Part shown: piece by piece, positions 38,227-47,865 of the stretch | How positions within the stretch are numbered: position 1 is the stretch's first letter | Layout: each line of letters begins with the position of its first letter | Source of the DNA: VFKI01 sp033762075 | GTDB taxonomy: Bacteria; Pseudomonadota; Gammaproteobacteria; DSM-16500 | Assembly (NCBI GenBank): GCA_033762075.1 | Contig: JANRLY010000040.1 | Span: forward strand, 1-64,000 | Direction: 5' to 3' | Length of the DNA: 64,000 nucleotides | Notes under the pieces: model-generated | The model's database searches: none | Seen by the model: the letters and a program-made list of their open reading frames with translations, nothing else | Told to the model about the DNA's origin: nothing | Position numbers and translations under genes: made by a program

Positions 38227-40029
38227 ATGTCCGCAACTGCAACCGTCATACTTACTGCTGAAGATAGGACAAAGGCTGCTTTTGCGTCATTAAAAAGTAA
38301 CGTCGGTGGTGTTACCAGTTATTTAGGTGGTTTAAAAACTCAATTATTAGCCTTAGCAGGTGTTGCTGGTTTTGGTGCCCTAGTGGTGAGTGCTATTCGT
38401 GCAGGTGATGAAGTAGCAAAATTATCGCAGAAATTAGGTGCATCGACTGAGGCGCTATCACAGTATCGTCACGTGGCTGAGTTATCCAATGTTGCCTTTG
38501 AGTCGTTGACTAAAGGCTGGCAATTGATGGAGAAAAATGTATCGCTAGCCACGCAGGGTATTGGCCCAGCTAAAGATGCGTTAAAAGAATTAGGATTATC
38601 TGCAAGTGATTTAAAAAAATTAAAACCAGAAGCACAATTTGAAATATTAGCAGATGCAATGGAACAAGTAAAAAATCCTGCTGATAAAGTGCGTCTGGCT
38701 ATGCAGGTTTTTGGCAAAGCCGGTGCAGATTTAATTCCTGTTATGCAGGGTGGATCTGCTGCTATTCGTGCGGCGCGTGAGGAAGCGGATCGATTGGGTC
38801 TTACCTTAGATCAAGCAGCAGCACGTGATATGGAAGAAGCAAACGATGCTATGATGCGTCTTAAGAGTGCTTTTCTAGGTGTGGCGAATACGTTGGCTGT
38901 ACAATTTGGCCCAGCGCTTGCTACCATCGCTGAATGGCTTAGTCAAAACTTACCGGCTGCCGTCAATGTTACTGTCAAAGCGTTTATTCGATTAAAAGAA
39001 ATCGTTGCATTAGCGCTTTCAACGATCTTCTCTGCTATGGGAACCTTGTTTAGTCTGTTAGCAAAGCTGCCAGGCGATGTTGGTCAGACATTTAAAGATG
39101 GTGCGGACGCTGCTGATCAATTTACAAAAAAAATGTTTGATACTGTTTCTGGATATGAAAAACAGCTTGATGACATGAATATCAAAGAAAAACAGCATTA
39201 CACTGCCGTTCAGCAGACGAGCAAAACTTACACGGAACTATATAATCCCGCATTGCAGGCAATGACAGAACAAAAAAAGAAAGCACGTGAACATACCGCT
39301 AAATTAACAGATACAGAAAAAGCTTATAAAAAAGAGCTAGAGGATGGTAAGCAGCTTACAGAAGACCTGCGTACGCCACAGGAGACTTACGCGGATAACA
39401 TTCAAAAAATTAATAAACTTTTAGCTGATGGTGTCATTACTCAAGAAACCTACAATCGCGCATTGCTCAAGTATCAAAAAGATTTAAGTGATTCCTCTGG
39501 TGTGACCAAAGCGTTAGAAGATCAAAAGAAAATAACCGAAGATCATGTTAAACAAATGGCAGATATTTTTAAAAATGGTTTCTTTGCCCTCATGAATGAT
39601 GGTTTTGATGGCATGGTAAAAAGTTTTGAAAATGCACTGGCATCAATGGCTGCTGATGCAGCATCCAATGAAATTAGTCAAATGCTGTTTGGTGGCGTGG
39701 GAAGTAGCGCAGGTAAAGGTGAGTCGAGTCTTTTTAGCGATATTTTTGGTGGCATTGGCAGTTTCTTTGGCTTTGGCGGATTCAAAGCTGCGGGTGGGCC
39801 GGTATTGGCAGGCAAAGGCTATATTGTGGGTGAAAATGGCCCTGAATATTTTCTGCCAAAACAAAGCGGCAATATTATCCCGAATGATCAAATGACTCAA
39901 AAAAATTCTGGTTCAACGATTGTCATGAATATTAGCACACCTGATGCCAACTCTTTTAGACGCTCAAGTGGTCAAATTATTTCTGAAATGGGTGTTGCCA
40001 TACAACGTGCTGTGAGGAGAAATACATGA
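38227..40029 (+). CDS. Tape measure protein, 600 aa
   Basis: Sets tail length and helps DNA ejection. Seen: ATATVILTAEDRTKAAFASL and SYLGGLKT-type start, LSQKLGASTEALSQYRHVAE, VFGKAGADLIPVMQGGSAAI (typical prophage tail length tape measure), a long helical middle with coiled coils (KEKQHYTAVQQTSKTY, AYKKELEDGKQLTEDLRTPQ) and a Gly-rich C-terminal end with AAGGPVLAGKGYIVGENGPE. Start ATG 38227, 2 bases after the GT stop. By the usual 0.15 nm per residue, 600 residues predicts a tail near 90 nm. Confidence 0.92.
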   Translation: MSATATVILTAEDRTKAAFASLKSNVGGVTSYLGGLKTQLLALAGVAGFGALVVSAIRAGDEVAKLSQKLGASTEALSQYRHVAELSNVAFESLTKGWQLMEKNVSLATQGIGPAKDALKELGLSASDLKKLKPEAQFEILADAMEQVKNPADKVRLAMQVFGKAGADLIPVMQGGSAAIRAAREEADRLGLTLDQAAARDMEEANDAMMRLKSAFLGVANTLAVQFGPALATIAEWLSQNLPAAVNVTVKAFIRLKEIVALALSTIFSAMGTLFSLLAKLPGDVGQTFKDGADAADQFTKKMFDTVSGYEKQLDDMNIKEKQHYTAVQQTSKTYTELYNPALQAMTEQKKKAREHTAKLTDTEKAYKKELEDGKQLTEDLRTPQETYADNIQKINKLLADGVITQETYNRALLKYQKDLSDSSGVTKALEDQKKITEDHVKQMADIFKNGFFALMNDGFDGMVKSFENALASMAADAASNEISQMLFGGVGSSAGKGESSLFSDIFGGIGSFFGFGGFKAAGGPVLAGKGYIVGENGPEYFLPKQSGNIIPNDQMTQKNSGSTIVMNISTPDANSFRRSSGQIISEMGVAIQRAVRRNT

Positions 40030-41642
40030 GTTTTTTAGAATCACCACGTTTCCCTGACAATATTGGAATGAATTCTTCTGGTGGCCCACAATACAATACT
40101 GAAGTGGTTATTTTACGCAGCGGATTTGAACAGCGTAATGCACGGTGGACTTATCCACTGCATACATATGATGTGGCATCGGGTGTCAAAACAGATACTG
40201 ATTTAGGAAATATCATCCAGTTTTTTAATAGTGTTCGCGGACGATTAATTGGTTTCCGTTATAAAGATTGGACGGATTATCAATCTGCACCCATAGGCGA
40301 TGCGATTACACCCACCGATCAAACCATTGGAACCGGCGATGGAACTATTACTGATTTTCAATTAATCAAAACCTATGCGGCGGGTTCTGTTACCCAAGAT
40401 CGCCTTATTAATAAACCTGTGCCTGGCTCGACTGTCGTGGCTATTGGCGGTGTAGCGGACAATAATTTTGTTGTCGATAACACAACAGGCGTTGTGTCTT
40501 TTGCCTCTGATAATGCATTAACAATTACAGATATTACGCAAGCCACGCATGGAAAAATTACTACTGCTGAAGATCACAATTTATCAGTAGGCAATACCGT
40601 ATTTTTTAGCGGTATTGATGGAATGACGCAGCTAAATAATATTCGCGGTAAAATTTCGTCTATTGTTTCAGACACAGAATTTGAAGTGCTTATTAATACC
40701 AATTTGTTTGATGAATATGAAAGTGGCGGCCAAATCAATACCGTTCCTCAGTCGGGCGAAATTGTATCAGCAGGTTTTGAGTTTGATGTACCATGCCGCT
40801 TTGATGCCGATAAACTATCCATAGGCATGCTGCATCACAGTGTTGGCACCTACACTATTCCTATTGTAGAAATGCGCTTAGCCAATGCACCTGGTGGTGG
40901 GCCGTATGTCACCTATGCTGTAGATTTTAATTATATACTGCCTGATTACATCCCAACCTATTTAAAACGCAATCAAAATTTAGTGTCTGTCACCAATGGC
41001 TATCAGGGTATATTTTCAGGCTGGTTCCGCTTTGATGAGTATGAATTTAACCAAAATAATTTACTCGATAATCAAAACGGCACAGGGTTTTTAACAATTC
41101 ACCGCAACGACAATGACAATATCCGCTTTGATTTTTATGATGCAGATGGCAATGCATATTTTGGATTTGAAAGTAATAGTAGTTTCGATGACGATTCTGA
41201 ATGGCATCATATTTTATGTTCATGGGATACTAATTTTGAATCCGGTAGCAAAGTGGCGCATCTGTATATCGATGGAGAAGATGAACTTAATATTACGGAT
41301 GATGATTCTGATGCTTTTGAGATTGCGTATGAATCAACCAATTGGTTTATAGGCACGGATGCGTATGAATCCTATCCTTTCATCGGCTGCATGACAGAGT
41401 TTTATTTTGCACCGAATCAGTTTCTTGATTTTAGCATTGCCTCAAATCGCCTTAAATTCCGCAATACATTTGGCAAGCCTGTATTGCTGGGTGCAGATGG
41501 TTCCTACCCAACAGGTATTACGCCCGCCATTTACCTTAAAAATTTAGTGCTGACCTTTGCTAATAACTTAGGTTCGGGCGGTAACTTTAGCATCAACGGA
41601 CAACTAACCGGCTGCTCAAGTTCGCCTACGGATGATGTATGA
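40026..41642 (+). CDS. Distal tail protein (DUF2460/TIGR02217-like) with FCCH-like insert and C-terminal LamG-like lectin domain, 538 aa
   Basis: Seen: residues 1-165 and 239-285 make the usual DUF2460 protein of GTA-like tails (FLESPRFPDNIGMNSSGGPQ, GFRYKDWTDYQSAPIGD, SAGFEFDVPCRFD, TIPIVEMR). Residues about 167-238 are inserted (HNLSVGNTVFFSGIDGMTQL), resembling the FCCH-like beta-barrel seen in phage proteins. Residues about 290-538 are an added LamG/concanavalin-like domain (GIFSGWFRFDEYEF, DDSEWHHILCSWD, HLYIDGEDELNI). Typical family members are near 210 aa. Inferred: the extra domain may bind surface glycans. Start ATG 40026 overlaps the previous stop. Confidence 0.87.
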   Translation: MSFLESPRFPDNIGMNSSGGPQYNTEVVILRSGFEQRNARWTYPLHTYDVASGVKTDTDLGNIIQFFNSVRGRLIGFRYKDWTDYQSAPIGDAITPTDQTIGTGDGTITDFQLIKTYAAGSVTQDRLINKPVPGSTVVAIGGVADNNFVVDNTTGVVSFASDNALTITDITQATHGKITTAEDHNLSVGNTVFFSGIDGMTQLNNIRGKISSIVSDTEFEVLINTNLFDEYESGGQINTVPQSGEIVSAGFEFDVPCRFDADKLSIGMLHHSVGTYTIPIVEMRLANAPGGGPYVTYAVDFNYILPDYIPTYLKRNQNLVSVTNGYQGIFSGWFRFDEYEFNQNNLLDNQNGTGFLTIHRNDNDNIRFDFYDADGNAYFGFESNSSFDDDSEWHHILCSWDTNFESGSKVAHLYIDGEDELNITDDDSDAFEIAYESTNWFIGTDAYESYPFIGCMTEFYFAPNQFLDFSIASNRLKFRNTFGKPVLLGADGSYPTGITPAIYLKNLVLTFANNLGSGGNFSINGQLTGCSSSPTDDV

Positions 41643-42487
41643 CGAAGCCATTAAGTTATGCATTACTCGATCATTATCAAAAAGAAAATCAAACGATCAC
41701 GCGCTGCGTTCGCATTGAGCGTAGAGATGGTGTTGTCATTGGGTTAACAGATCATGATGCGGATTTAGTTGTTCAGGGAATTTTGTATAAAAGTGCGGTA
41801 GGTTATACGCCGACTGCTATTCAAGCCAATGATAATTTATCTGTTAATAACATTGATGTGGAAGGCATATTAGCGGTTGCAGGTGTTGGCCGTGATGATA
41901 TTGCTGGCGGATTATTTGATTACGCTCGCGTGTATGTGTTTGAGGTCAATTATAAGAAGCCAACTTATGACATTATGCCGCTTGTTACAGGATTTTGGGG
42001 GGAATCAAAATTACAAGAGAACAAATATACCACCGAATTTCGCAGCCTCTCTCAAGCATTGCAGCAAAAACTAGGTGAGCTTTATTCTATTACGTGTAGA
42101 GCCAATTTAGGAGACTCTCGTTGTAAAGCGAATCTCGCTTCTTTTACCGTAAGCGGCACAGTCAACGATGTTACCAATAAAGCTATTTTCAGTGCGTCCA
42201 CCTTTGCTCAAGACAGCGGATATTTTCAATTCGGCCTACTCACATGGACTACCGGTAACAATACAAGCTATTCAATGGAAGTCAAAGTATTCACCACCGG
42301 CGGTGGCTTTCAGTTAGTCCAGCCCATGCCAAATACCATTGAGGTGGGTGATACCTTTCATGTCTATGCGGGATGTAACAAAGCCATCGCTACCTGCAAA
42401 GCCAAATTTAATAACGTGGTGAATTTTCGTGGCGAGCCGTTCGTTCCTGGAATCGACAAAATGCTGAGTTATCCCAATGCCAAATAG
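41639..42487 (+). CDS. DUF2163/TIGR02218 (BR0599-type) tail protein, 282 aa
   Basis: Tail hub component of GTA-like tips. Seen: CVRIERRDGVVIGLTDHDAD, the Cys-containing ITCRANLGDSRCKANLASF near residue 155, and CNKAIATCKAKFNNVVNFRG with PFVPGIDKML at the end, where family members carry a conserved Cys cluster. Length typical. Start ATG 41639 overlaps upstream stop by 4 bases; its end overlaps the peptidase start by 11 bases. Confidence 0.92.
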   Translation: MTKPLSYALLDHYQKENQTITRCVRIERRDGVVIGLTDHDADLVVQGILYKSAVGYTPTAIQANDNLSVNNIDVEGILAVAGVGRDDIAGGLFDYARVYVFEVNYKKPTYDIMPLVTGFWGESKLQENKYTTEFRSLSQALQQKLGELYSITCRANLGDSRCKANLASFTVSGTVNDVTNKAIFSASTFAQDSGYFQFGLLTWTTGNNTSYSMEVKVFTTGGGFQLVQPMPNTIEVGDTFHVYAGCNKAIATCKAKFNNVVNFRGEPFVPGIDKMLSYPNAK

Positions 42488-42890
42488 AACCGATATTATT
42501 GCTGAAGCAAAAACATGGTTGGGTACGCCTTTTAAACATCAAGGCCGCGTAAAAGGCCGTGGTGTGGATTGCGTAGGGATTGTGATTGGCATTGCGCATC
42601 ACTTTAACTTGACCGATTTTGACTACGTGGAATATAGCCACTTGCCAGATGGCGTGACCATGCGGAAATTGCTGGATGAAAATTTAACACCTATTCTGAT
42701 TGATCAAGCCCAACCTGGTGATGTCTATCTCATGCGCTTTGAATATCAGCCACAGCATGTCGCCATTGTGACGGAATACGGCATGATTCACGCCTATGCA
42801 CAGGTACGCCGTTGTGTTGAACATAGAATTGATGATGTGTGGCGCTCTCGTATTGTCACTGCTTATGCCTTCAAAGGGATTGACGAGTAA
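42477..42890 (+). CDS. NlpC/P60 tail-tip peptidase (TIGR02219-like), 137 aa
   Basis: Cell-wall hydrolase at the tail tip used during DNA entry. Seen: AKTWLGTPFKHQGRVKGRGV then DCVGIVIG with catalytic Cys near 31, PQHVAIVTEYGMIHAYA with catalytic His, and the polar third residue expected in the following strand. Length typical of TIGR02219 (about 140). Start ATG 42477. Confidence 0.93.
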   Translation: MPNRTDIIAEAKTWLGTPFKHQGRVKGRGVDCVGIVIGIAHHFNLTDFDYVEYSHLPDGVTMRKLLDENLTPILIDQAQPGDVYLMRFEYQPQHVAIVTEYGMIHAYAQVRRCVEHRIDDVWRSRIVTAYAFKGIDE

Positions 42891-45800
42891 TGGCAACCGT
42901 TGCATTAGGATTAGTCGGCGCTGCTGTTGGCGGTGCATTTGGTATGCCTGGCTTAGGTTTTACCATTGGCTCTGCTATTGGGCGCGCATTTTTTACCGGT
43001 GCCACCCAGCAATATCAAACGATGCAGATGCCTGGCCAAGAAGGGCCACGTCTCAGCGATCTTAAAGTTCAGTCATCCACCTATGGAACGTCCATCCCTC
43101 TGATTTACGGTACTTATCGTGTATCGGGAAATATGATCTGGGCTACTGATATCGTGGAGCGCAGTACCACAACGACAACAACTTCTACTTCTACCAGTTC
43201 AAGTAGCGGTGGAGGCGGTGGCGGTAAAGGTGGTGGAGGCGGCGGAGGTGGCGGTAGTGCCCGTACTACCACAACCATCACTCAGACTACCACGACCTAT
43301 TCCTATTACGGGAACTTTGCCATAGGTCTCTGTGCTGGGCCGATATTGGGCATTCGGCGTATTTGGGCGGACGGTAAGCCGATTTATAACACCAGTGCAA
43401 ATGCCTCAACCCAAACCGTTATGGCCAGTAGTACGCATGGATTTATTCGTGTCTACAATGGCGATGAAGGTCAATTGCCCGATCCGCTATTAGAGGCACA
43501 CCAGGGCGCAGGTAACGTGCCAGCTTTTCGTGGATTGGCTTATATTGTCTTTGAAAATTTTGCACTGGCAGATTTTGGCAATCATGTTCCAAACATTACA
43601 GTGGAAGTAGTACAGGTCGGTTCCCAAAATGTGACTCTGAATAATTTAGTAACAAGTGTCAGCCGTTCAATAGGAAATCCGGTGGGACAAGCCTACGATT
43701 TTGATGGTGGCGTTATTCATACCAAAATTGGTGGTGATGAGTGGGGGCATGAATTTCCACCTCCTGCTGGCCCTCAGCGCATCGATTTAGATTTAAACTT
43801 GAATGTCGTACAACGTATTGTCGGTGCTAATTTAGAATCTAATCAGGCATATCATCAAAATATAAAATATATGCCGAACTTGTTCGTGACGTTTAATATC
43901 AATTACCCATACAAATGGTATGACGTCTCTACCAGCCAGCATTATACATTAAAGGGTGATGGTCACCAGCCGCAAATGGGTGCGTATGCGAATGGATTTG
44001 TTTTTTTGGCGACTGCCATCGAACAGCAAATTTATAATAATTCCATTATCAAGTATCCAGTCGCAGGAAAGTTTTCTGTTCCTGATAATTTTTCTCAGGT
44101 CGTTAATTTTTACGGATACTTTACCAGCAATGTCGGTTACATCGTTGACATGGATATCAAGAATAGTTATCTCTTTGTGTCCACATTAGAGTCCAGTGGC
44201 CCAAAAATTTTAGCCATTGATCCGAATAGTTTAGCGATAGTTAAAAAGTGGAATGTATCGCTGGGTGGAAATGTTAGTTACAATATTTCAGTGAACAGCA
44301 GCGGAACGCAGGCGCTTCTTACCAAAATTGAATTTAATAACACAAACGCCTATTTAGTGAATCTTGATTTTAACGCCAGTACGATTTCCACTTACACGGA
44401 TTTAACGTCGCACTCTGGCGGTAACGGCGCATTTTTCTTTTTAAATGACCATTTCGCGTATGCAGGTGGTCTTACTACGTTTGGTTCTACCTCGTATGCC
44501 TCACTTCAAGGTGTTAATACAGTTGAACCAGAAACGCCACTACTTGCTGCTATTGTCCAGGATATTTGTTTAAAGGCTGGTTTAGGGTTAAATGATATTG
44601 ATGTGTCGCTGCTGGGTAATAACATTGTAGGTTATGCTATTTCTCAACAGTCATCTGCTAGAGACAGTTTAACGCCTCTGCAAAGTGCTTACTTTTTTGA
44701 TGTGGTTGAATCAGGGTTTAAATTAAAGTTTGTGCCACGTGGATTAGCAAGTCCCGTTATCATTCCAGAAGATGATTTATCTGCGCGCGAATATGGTCAA
44801 GAAGAAGTACCCGATCTTACTACCACTCGCGCTCAAGAATTAGATTTACCTCGTCGTATGAATGTCTTGTTCACGAACATCAATGCGGATTATCAGCAGG
44901 GAAACCAAATTGCACAGCGCATTATTACGCAAGCAACCACAGAACAAAAAATAGAGCTATCCATTGCAATGGCTGATGCTGATGCAGCCAAGATAGCGGA
45001 TGTCTTACTCTACGATGCCTGGACGCAACGCACTCAATTTGAATTTTCTCTTTCACGCAAATATGCCTACCTTGATCCAACCGATGTCGTTATTGTGCAT
45101 GGTCATGTGATGCGATTGATTAATGTAGATTACGGTGATCCAGGATTATTAAAACTTAAAGCAGTGATGGAAGATGAAACGGTTTATACCTCACTTGCCA
45201 CGGGTGATGATGTCACCACCCAAAGCGCGCCAGAGTTGCCATTGCCATCACCTGCAAGGCTCTTTTTAATGGATATGCCAATCTTGCAGGATATTGATGA
45301 TGACTACGGTTTTTATGCCTGTGCCTCCGGTGTCTTGCAAAACTGGCCTGGTGCAGTAGTCACTAAATCGATTGATGGCGGTGATACTTATTCTGAAGTT
45401 TACAGCAACAATACGCCTGGCGTTTATGGGATGGTGTTAACGCAATTACCGGATCACAAAACTACTGTCTTTGATGAAACTAGCCAAGTTTACGTGAAGC
45501 TGACCTCCGGTGAACTATCCAGTACGACTGAGTTAAATATTTTAAACGGTGCAAATGCCTGTGTGATGGGTTTAGAAGTTCTGCAATTTCAGTATGCTGA
45601 ATTGCAGCCGGACGGCAGTTATTTGTTAAGTCGGTTCTTGCGTGGTAGACGTGGAACAGAATTAGCAACTGACCTGCATGTTGAAGGTGAAGCATTCATA
45701 TTAATTGATGCAGCAACGTGGAAGCGCGTTCATAGCTCGGAATCTGAAATAGGTATTGAGCGAGTCTATAAGGCCATTACCTATGGCCGTACATTGCAAG

Positions 45801-46162
45801 AATCCTATGCGCAAGCTTTCACTAACACCGCTATAGGAAAAAAACCATATAGTCCAGTGGGTATTCGCGGCTCACGTGATAGTGATGATTTAACCATTAC
45901 ATGGATTCGCCGCTCGCGCGTGGGTGGTTCTTGGCGTGATTATGTGGATGCCACCATTGATCCTGAAATTACAGGGTATGAAGTGGATGTCTATGACGGT
46001 GATGACGTTATCAGGACACTTGATGCAGAGGATGAAGAAGTAGTTTATACCGCTGCTGATCAAACAACTGATTTTGGTTCACCACAAAGTGAAATTACTA
46101 TCAAAATATACGCTATAGGCCAAACGGTAGGCCGAGGCTTTCCTAGAGAGGCAATCCTATGA
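42890..46162 (+). CDS. Tail tip / host-specificity protein (GTA tip-like), with a 300-residue insert, 1090 aa
   Basis: Central fibre-hub protein. Seen: N-terminal Gly/Ala-rich segment and LSDLKVQSSTYGTSIPLIYG, then a Ser/Thr/Gly low-complexity stretch (about 91-138, with runs of Gly), LCAGPILGIRRIWADGKPIY, PAFRGLAYIVFENFALADFG, and from about 545 LLAAIVQDICLKAGLGLNDI and later the usual tail-tip body (FELSRKYAYLDPTD-type, RFLRGRRGTELATD). Residues about 244-545, where family members continue directly, hold about 300 extra residues of repetitive beta character (AYANGFVFLATAIEQQIYNN, ILAIDPNSLAIVKKWNVSLG) that look like a beta-propeller. Probably a receptor-binding insert. Confidence 0.88.
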   Translation: MATVALGLVGAAVGGAFGMPGLGFTIGSAIGRAFFTGATQQYQTMQMPGQEGPRLSDLKVQSSTYGTSIPLIYGTYRVSGNMIWATDIVERSTTTTTTSTSTSSSSGGGGGGKGGGGGGGGGSARTTTTITQTTTTYSYYGNFAIGLCAGPILGIRRIWADGKPIYNTSANASTQTVMASSTHGFIRVYNGDEGQLPDPLLEAHQGAGNVPAFRGLAYIVFENFALADFGNHVPNITVEVVQVGSQNVTLNNLVTSVSRSIGNPVGQAYDFDGGVIHTKIGGDEWGHEFPPPAGPQRIDLDLNLNVVQRIVGANLESNQAYHQNIKYMPNLFVTFNINYPYKWYDVSTSQHYTLKGDGHQPQMGAYANGFVFLATAIEQQIYNNSIIKYPVAGKFSVPDNFSQVVNFYGYFTSNVGYIVDMDIKNSYLFVSTLESSGPKILAIDPNSLAIVKKWNVSLGGNVSYNISVNSSGTQALLTKIEFNNTNAYLVNLDFNASTISTYTDLTSHSGGNGAFFFLNDHFAYAGGLTTFGSTSYASLQGVNTVEPETPLLAAIVQDICLKAGLGLNDIDVSLLGNNIVGYAISQQSSARDSLTPLQSAYFFDVVESGFKLKFVPRGLASPVIIPEDDLSAREYGQEEVPDLTTTRAQELDLPRRMNVLFTNINADYQQGNQIAQRIITQATTEQKIELSIAMADADAAKIADVLLYDAWTQRTQFEFSLSRKYAYLDPTDVVIVHGHVMRLINVDYGDPGLLKLKAVMEDETVYTSLATGDDVTTQSAPELPLPSPARLFLMDMPILQDIDDDYGFYACASGVLQNWPGAVVTKSIDGGDTYSEVYSNNTPGVYGMVLTQLPDHKTTVFDETSQVYVKLTSGELSSTTELNILNGANACVMGLEVLQFQYAELQPDGSYLLSRFLRGRRGTELATDLHVEGEAFILIDAATWKRVHSSESEIGIERVYKAITYGRTLQESYAQAFTNTAIGKKPYSPVGIRGSRDSDDLTITWIRRSRVGGSWRDYVDATIDPEITGYEVDVYDGDDVIRTLDAEDEEVVYTAADQTTDFGSPQSEITIKIYAIGQTVGRGFPREAIL

Positions 46163-46860
46163 CAACTACACCTAATTTGGGTTTAACCCACATTGAAGCC
46201 AACCAAGGGCAAAAGGAAGTGACTGCCAATACCTTTGCAGATGGTTTGGATAATGCTATCGCGGGGTTTATTAGCATTGACGTGGCGGGTGACAGTGATT
46301 TTACGCTGGATGAAACCCAAGCACCGTTAGCGCTATTGGAATTTACTGGTGTATTGACAGGCAATATCAGTGTGATTATTCCAACGGAAGAAGCGAATAA
46401 AAAATTTATCATTCATAACACTACCACCGGTGAATATACGCTGACTGTTAAACATGATGGTAGTGATGGTTTTATTGTCAAACAAGGTGAGCGCCGATGG
46501 GTCTACTCTGATGGAGCGGAAATTTATCCACTTATCCAGTACCCACGAATAAAGACAGTCGAGTTTGCTGACCCGCTTGTATTGGACTGGTCAGATGCGG
46601 AGACTATTTTTGTGCAGCTGACGGATGATACGACAGTGGAACATACCAGTGCTGTGCCAGGACAGAGACTCAATTTGGTTTTGCAGCAAGATTCTACAGG
46701 CGCTCGTTTAATCATCTGGGGCAGCGAAGTACGGTTTGGAACCGATATCCCTAGTGTCACCTTAACCACTGATCCAGACAAGCAAGACAAAATAGGTTTT
46801 ATTTATAATGATGATGGCGCAGAGTTTTATGATGTAATATCGGTGGTAAAAGGATTTTAA
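46159..46860 (+). CDS. Phage tail fibre-like protein (DUF2793-like start), 233 aa
   Basis: Seen: LGLTHIEANQGQKEVTANTF at the N-terminus, the attachment motif of DUF2793-type tail proteins, then beta-rich sequence (IPTEEANKKFIIHNTTTGEY, DGSDGFIVKQGERRWVYSDG) and a C-terminal domain ending FYDVISVVKGF. Start ATG 46159 overlaps the tip protein stop by 4 bases. It is the last prophage gene; no tail-fibre chaperone follows. Confidence 0.8.
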   Translation: MTTTPNLGLTHIEANQGQKEVTANTFADGLDNAIAGFISIDVAGDSDFTLDETQAPLALLEFTGVLTGNISVIIPTEEANKKFIIHNTTTGEYTLTVKHDGSDGFIVKQGERRWVYSDGAEIYPLIQYPRIKTVEFADPLVLDWSDAETIFVQLTDDTTVEHTSAVPGQRLNLVLQQDSTGARLIIWGSEVRFGTDIPSVTLTTDPDKQDKIGFIYNDDGAEFYDVISVVKGF

Positions 46861-46919
46861 ATGCTTATTGCATCGCTGTATTTGAATAGACAATAAATAG
46901 CATCAAGCTTAACTTTTTA

Positions 46920-47711
46920 TTAAAAATTAACTGTTACTGTCCCAAGTAAATGATTTCCCCTAAGTGCTGGGTCATCCACTGACCTACCGTTTGTTCCAGT
47001 CCACTGAAGTGCCAAATTATAAATGCCGATGGTTTTGTTTATTTGTAGACTGTAATCGTTATAACTTCTCAAATCCGCGCTTCGTGGCAAGCTAAAATGA
47101 CCTATGCTTCCTTTAACATTTACATCATTAAAATTAAAAATATATTTAGGAGGAATGCCGTAATTGAAGCCAATATTGTAATATGTTCCGCTTTTGTCAG
47201 TATTAAAAACATTGTTAGAGTAATCTAATTCCGCTGTCAAAAAATAATAGCTCCATTTAGTAAGTAGCTCATTATAGTTCACTCCTGATGCCTTCGGATA
47301 ATTATATCGTGCGATGCTAATATCGTAACCAAAGTGTTCTCCAATTTTATTTGCAATCCCTCCAACAGTATCTATTTCAACAGTAGCAGTTCCATCTTCA
47401 GCATCTGGAAAGTTAACATTTGAACCCCACATATTGAGATAGATTCCTGTTGTCAAAAATGTGTAGGTTAGCCCACCTTGAAATGCTGGTAAATTGTTAG
47501 ATAAACTTACTCCACGCCATACATAATTACTAGTTATATCAAAATTTCCGCTTATTGGTGATTCTGCTTCGTCAGTGGATGTAGTTGAGGCTAAATTATT
47601 TGGTTTTTCCTGTGTTAATTTTTCAGCTGTTTTCTTATTAGGGTATACATCTGCTTGTGCTATGGGGCATAATGATAGCGATAAGAGTAAAATGACAATA
47701 AATTTTTTCAT
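46920..47711 (-). CDS. TorF-family putative porin, 263 aa
   Basis: Outer-membrane beta-barrel of unknown substrate. Seen: signal peptide (MKKFIVILLLSLSLCPIAQA), a polar linker, then barrel strands starting SGNFDITSNYVWRGVSLSNN, the hallmark of the TorF/TIGR02001 family, with alternating hydrophobic strands and terminal Phe (TVTVNF). Start ATG 47711 lies 9 bases after GGAG; the upstream in-frame ATG 47726 is weaker. It is the first gene right of the prophage; it points back towards the prophage and shares no obvious operon. Confidence 0.87.
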   Translation of the reverse strand: MKKFIVILLLSLSLCPIAQADVYPNKKTAEKLTQEKPNNLASTTSTDEAESPISGNFDITSNYVWRGVSLSNNLPAFQGGLTYTFLTTGIYLNMWGSNVNFPDAEDGTATVEIDTVGGIANKIGEHFGYDISIARYNYPKASGVNYNELLTKWSYYFLTAELDYSNNVFNTDKSGTYYNIGFNYGIPPKYIFNFNDVNVKGSIGHFSLPRSADLRSYNDYSLQINKTIGIYNLALQWTGTNGRSVDDPALRGNHLLGTVTVNF

Positions 47712-47865
47712 TAAGCAGAACTCCATGAAATATAAGTTTTCCTTTAAGTTTCTTGAAACAATATAACCTCTTACGGTGCAAAAATACTAGGGAAAATTAA
47801 ATTTTTATTATATGATAAGTGATGATTTGCTTCTATTGGGATGTTTTTTAATAAGGATGGTTAAT

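Larger units (their letters stand above)
18269..46860. mobile_element. Siphovirus-type prophage, about 28.6 kb, apparently complete
   Basis: Seen: integrase at the left edge, divergent early operons around a 32-bp palindrome, replication genes, Q-like gene, lysis cassette, DNA methylase, terminase, portal, protease, decoration, major capsid, head-tail, U/Z, tail tube, G-T, tape measure, GTA-like tail tip and fibre. No gene is visibly broken. Edges are set by integrase and last tail gene; candidate att cores TCAAGCTAAC (18264-18273) and TCAAGCTTAAC (46903-46913) are too short to trust. No CI-type repressor is recognisable. Confidence 0.9.

Noticed and set aside
39626..39895. Plus-strand frame inside the tape measure gene
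   Set aside because: Shadow of the tape measure reading frame; no independent signals.
42796..43065. Plus-strand frame across the peptidase/tip junction
   Set aside because: Shadow of two well-supported genes; Cys/Trp-rich composition typical of a wrong frame.
18264..46913. Prophage att sites as annotated features
   Set aside because: The best candidate cores share only about 10 bases with one indel, within chance expectation; kept as a finding only.
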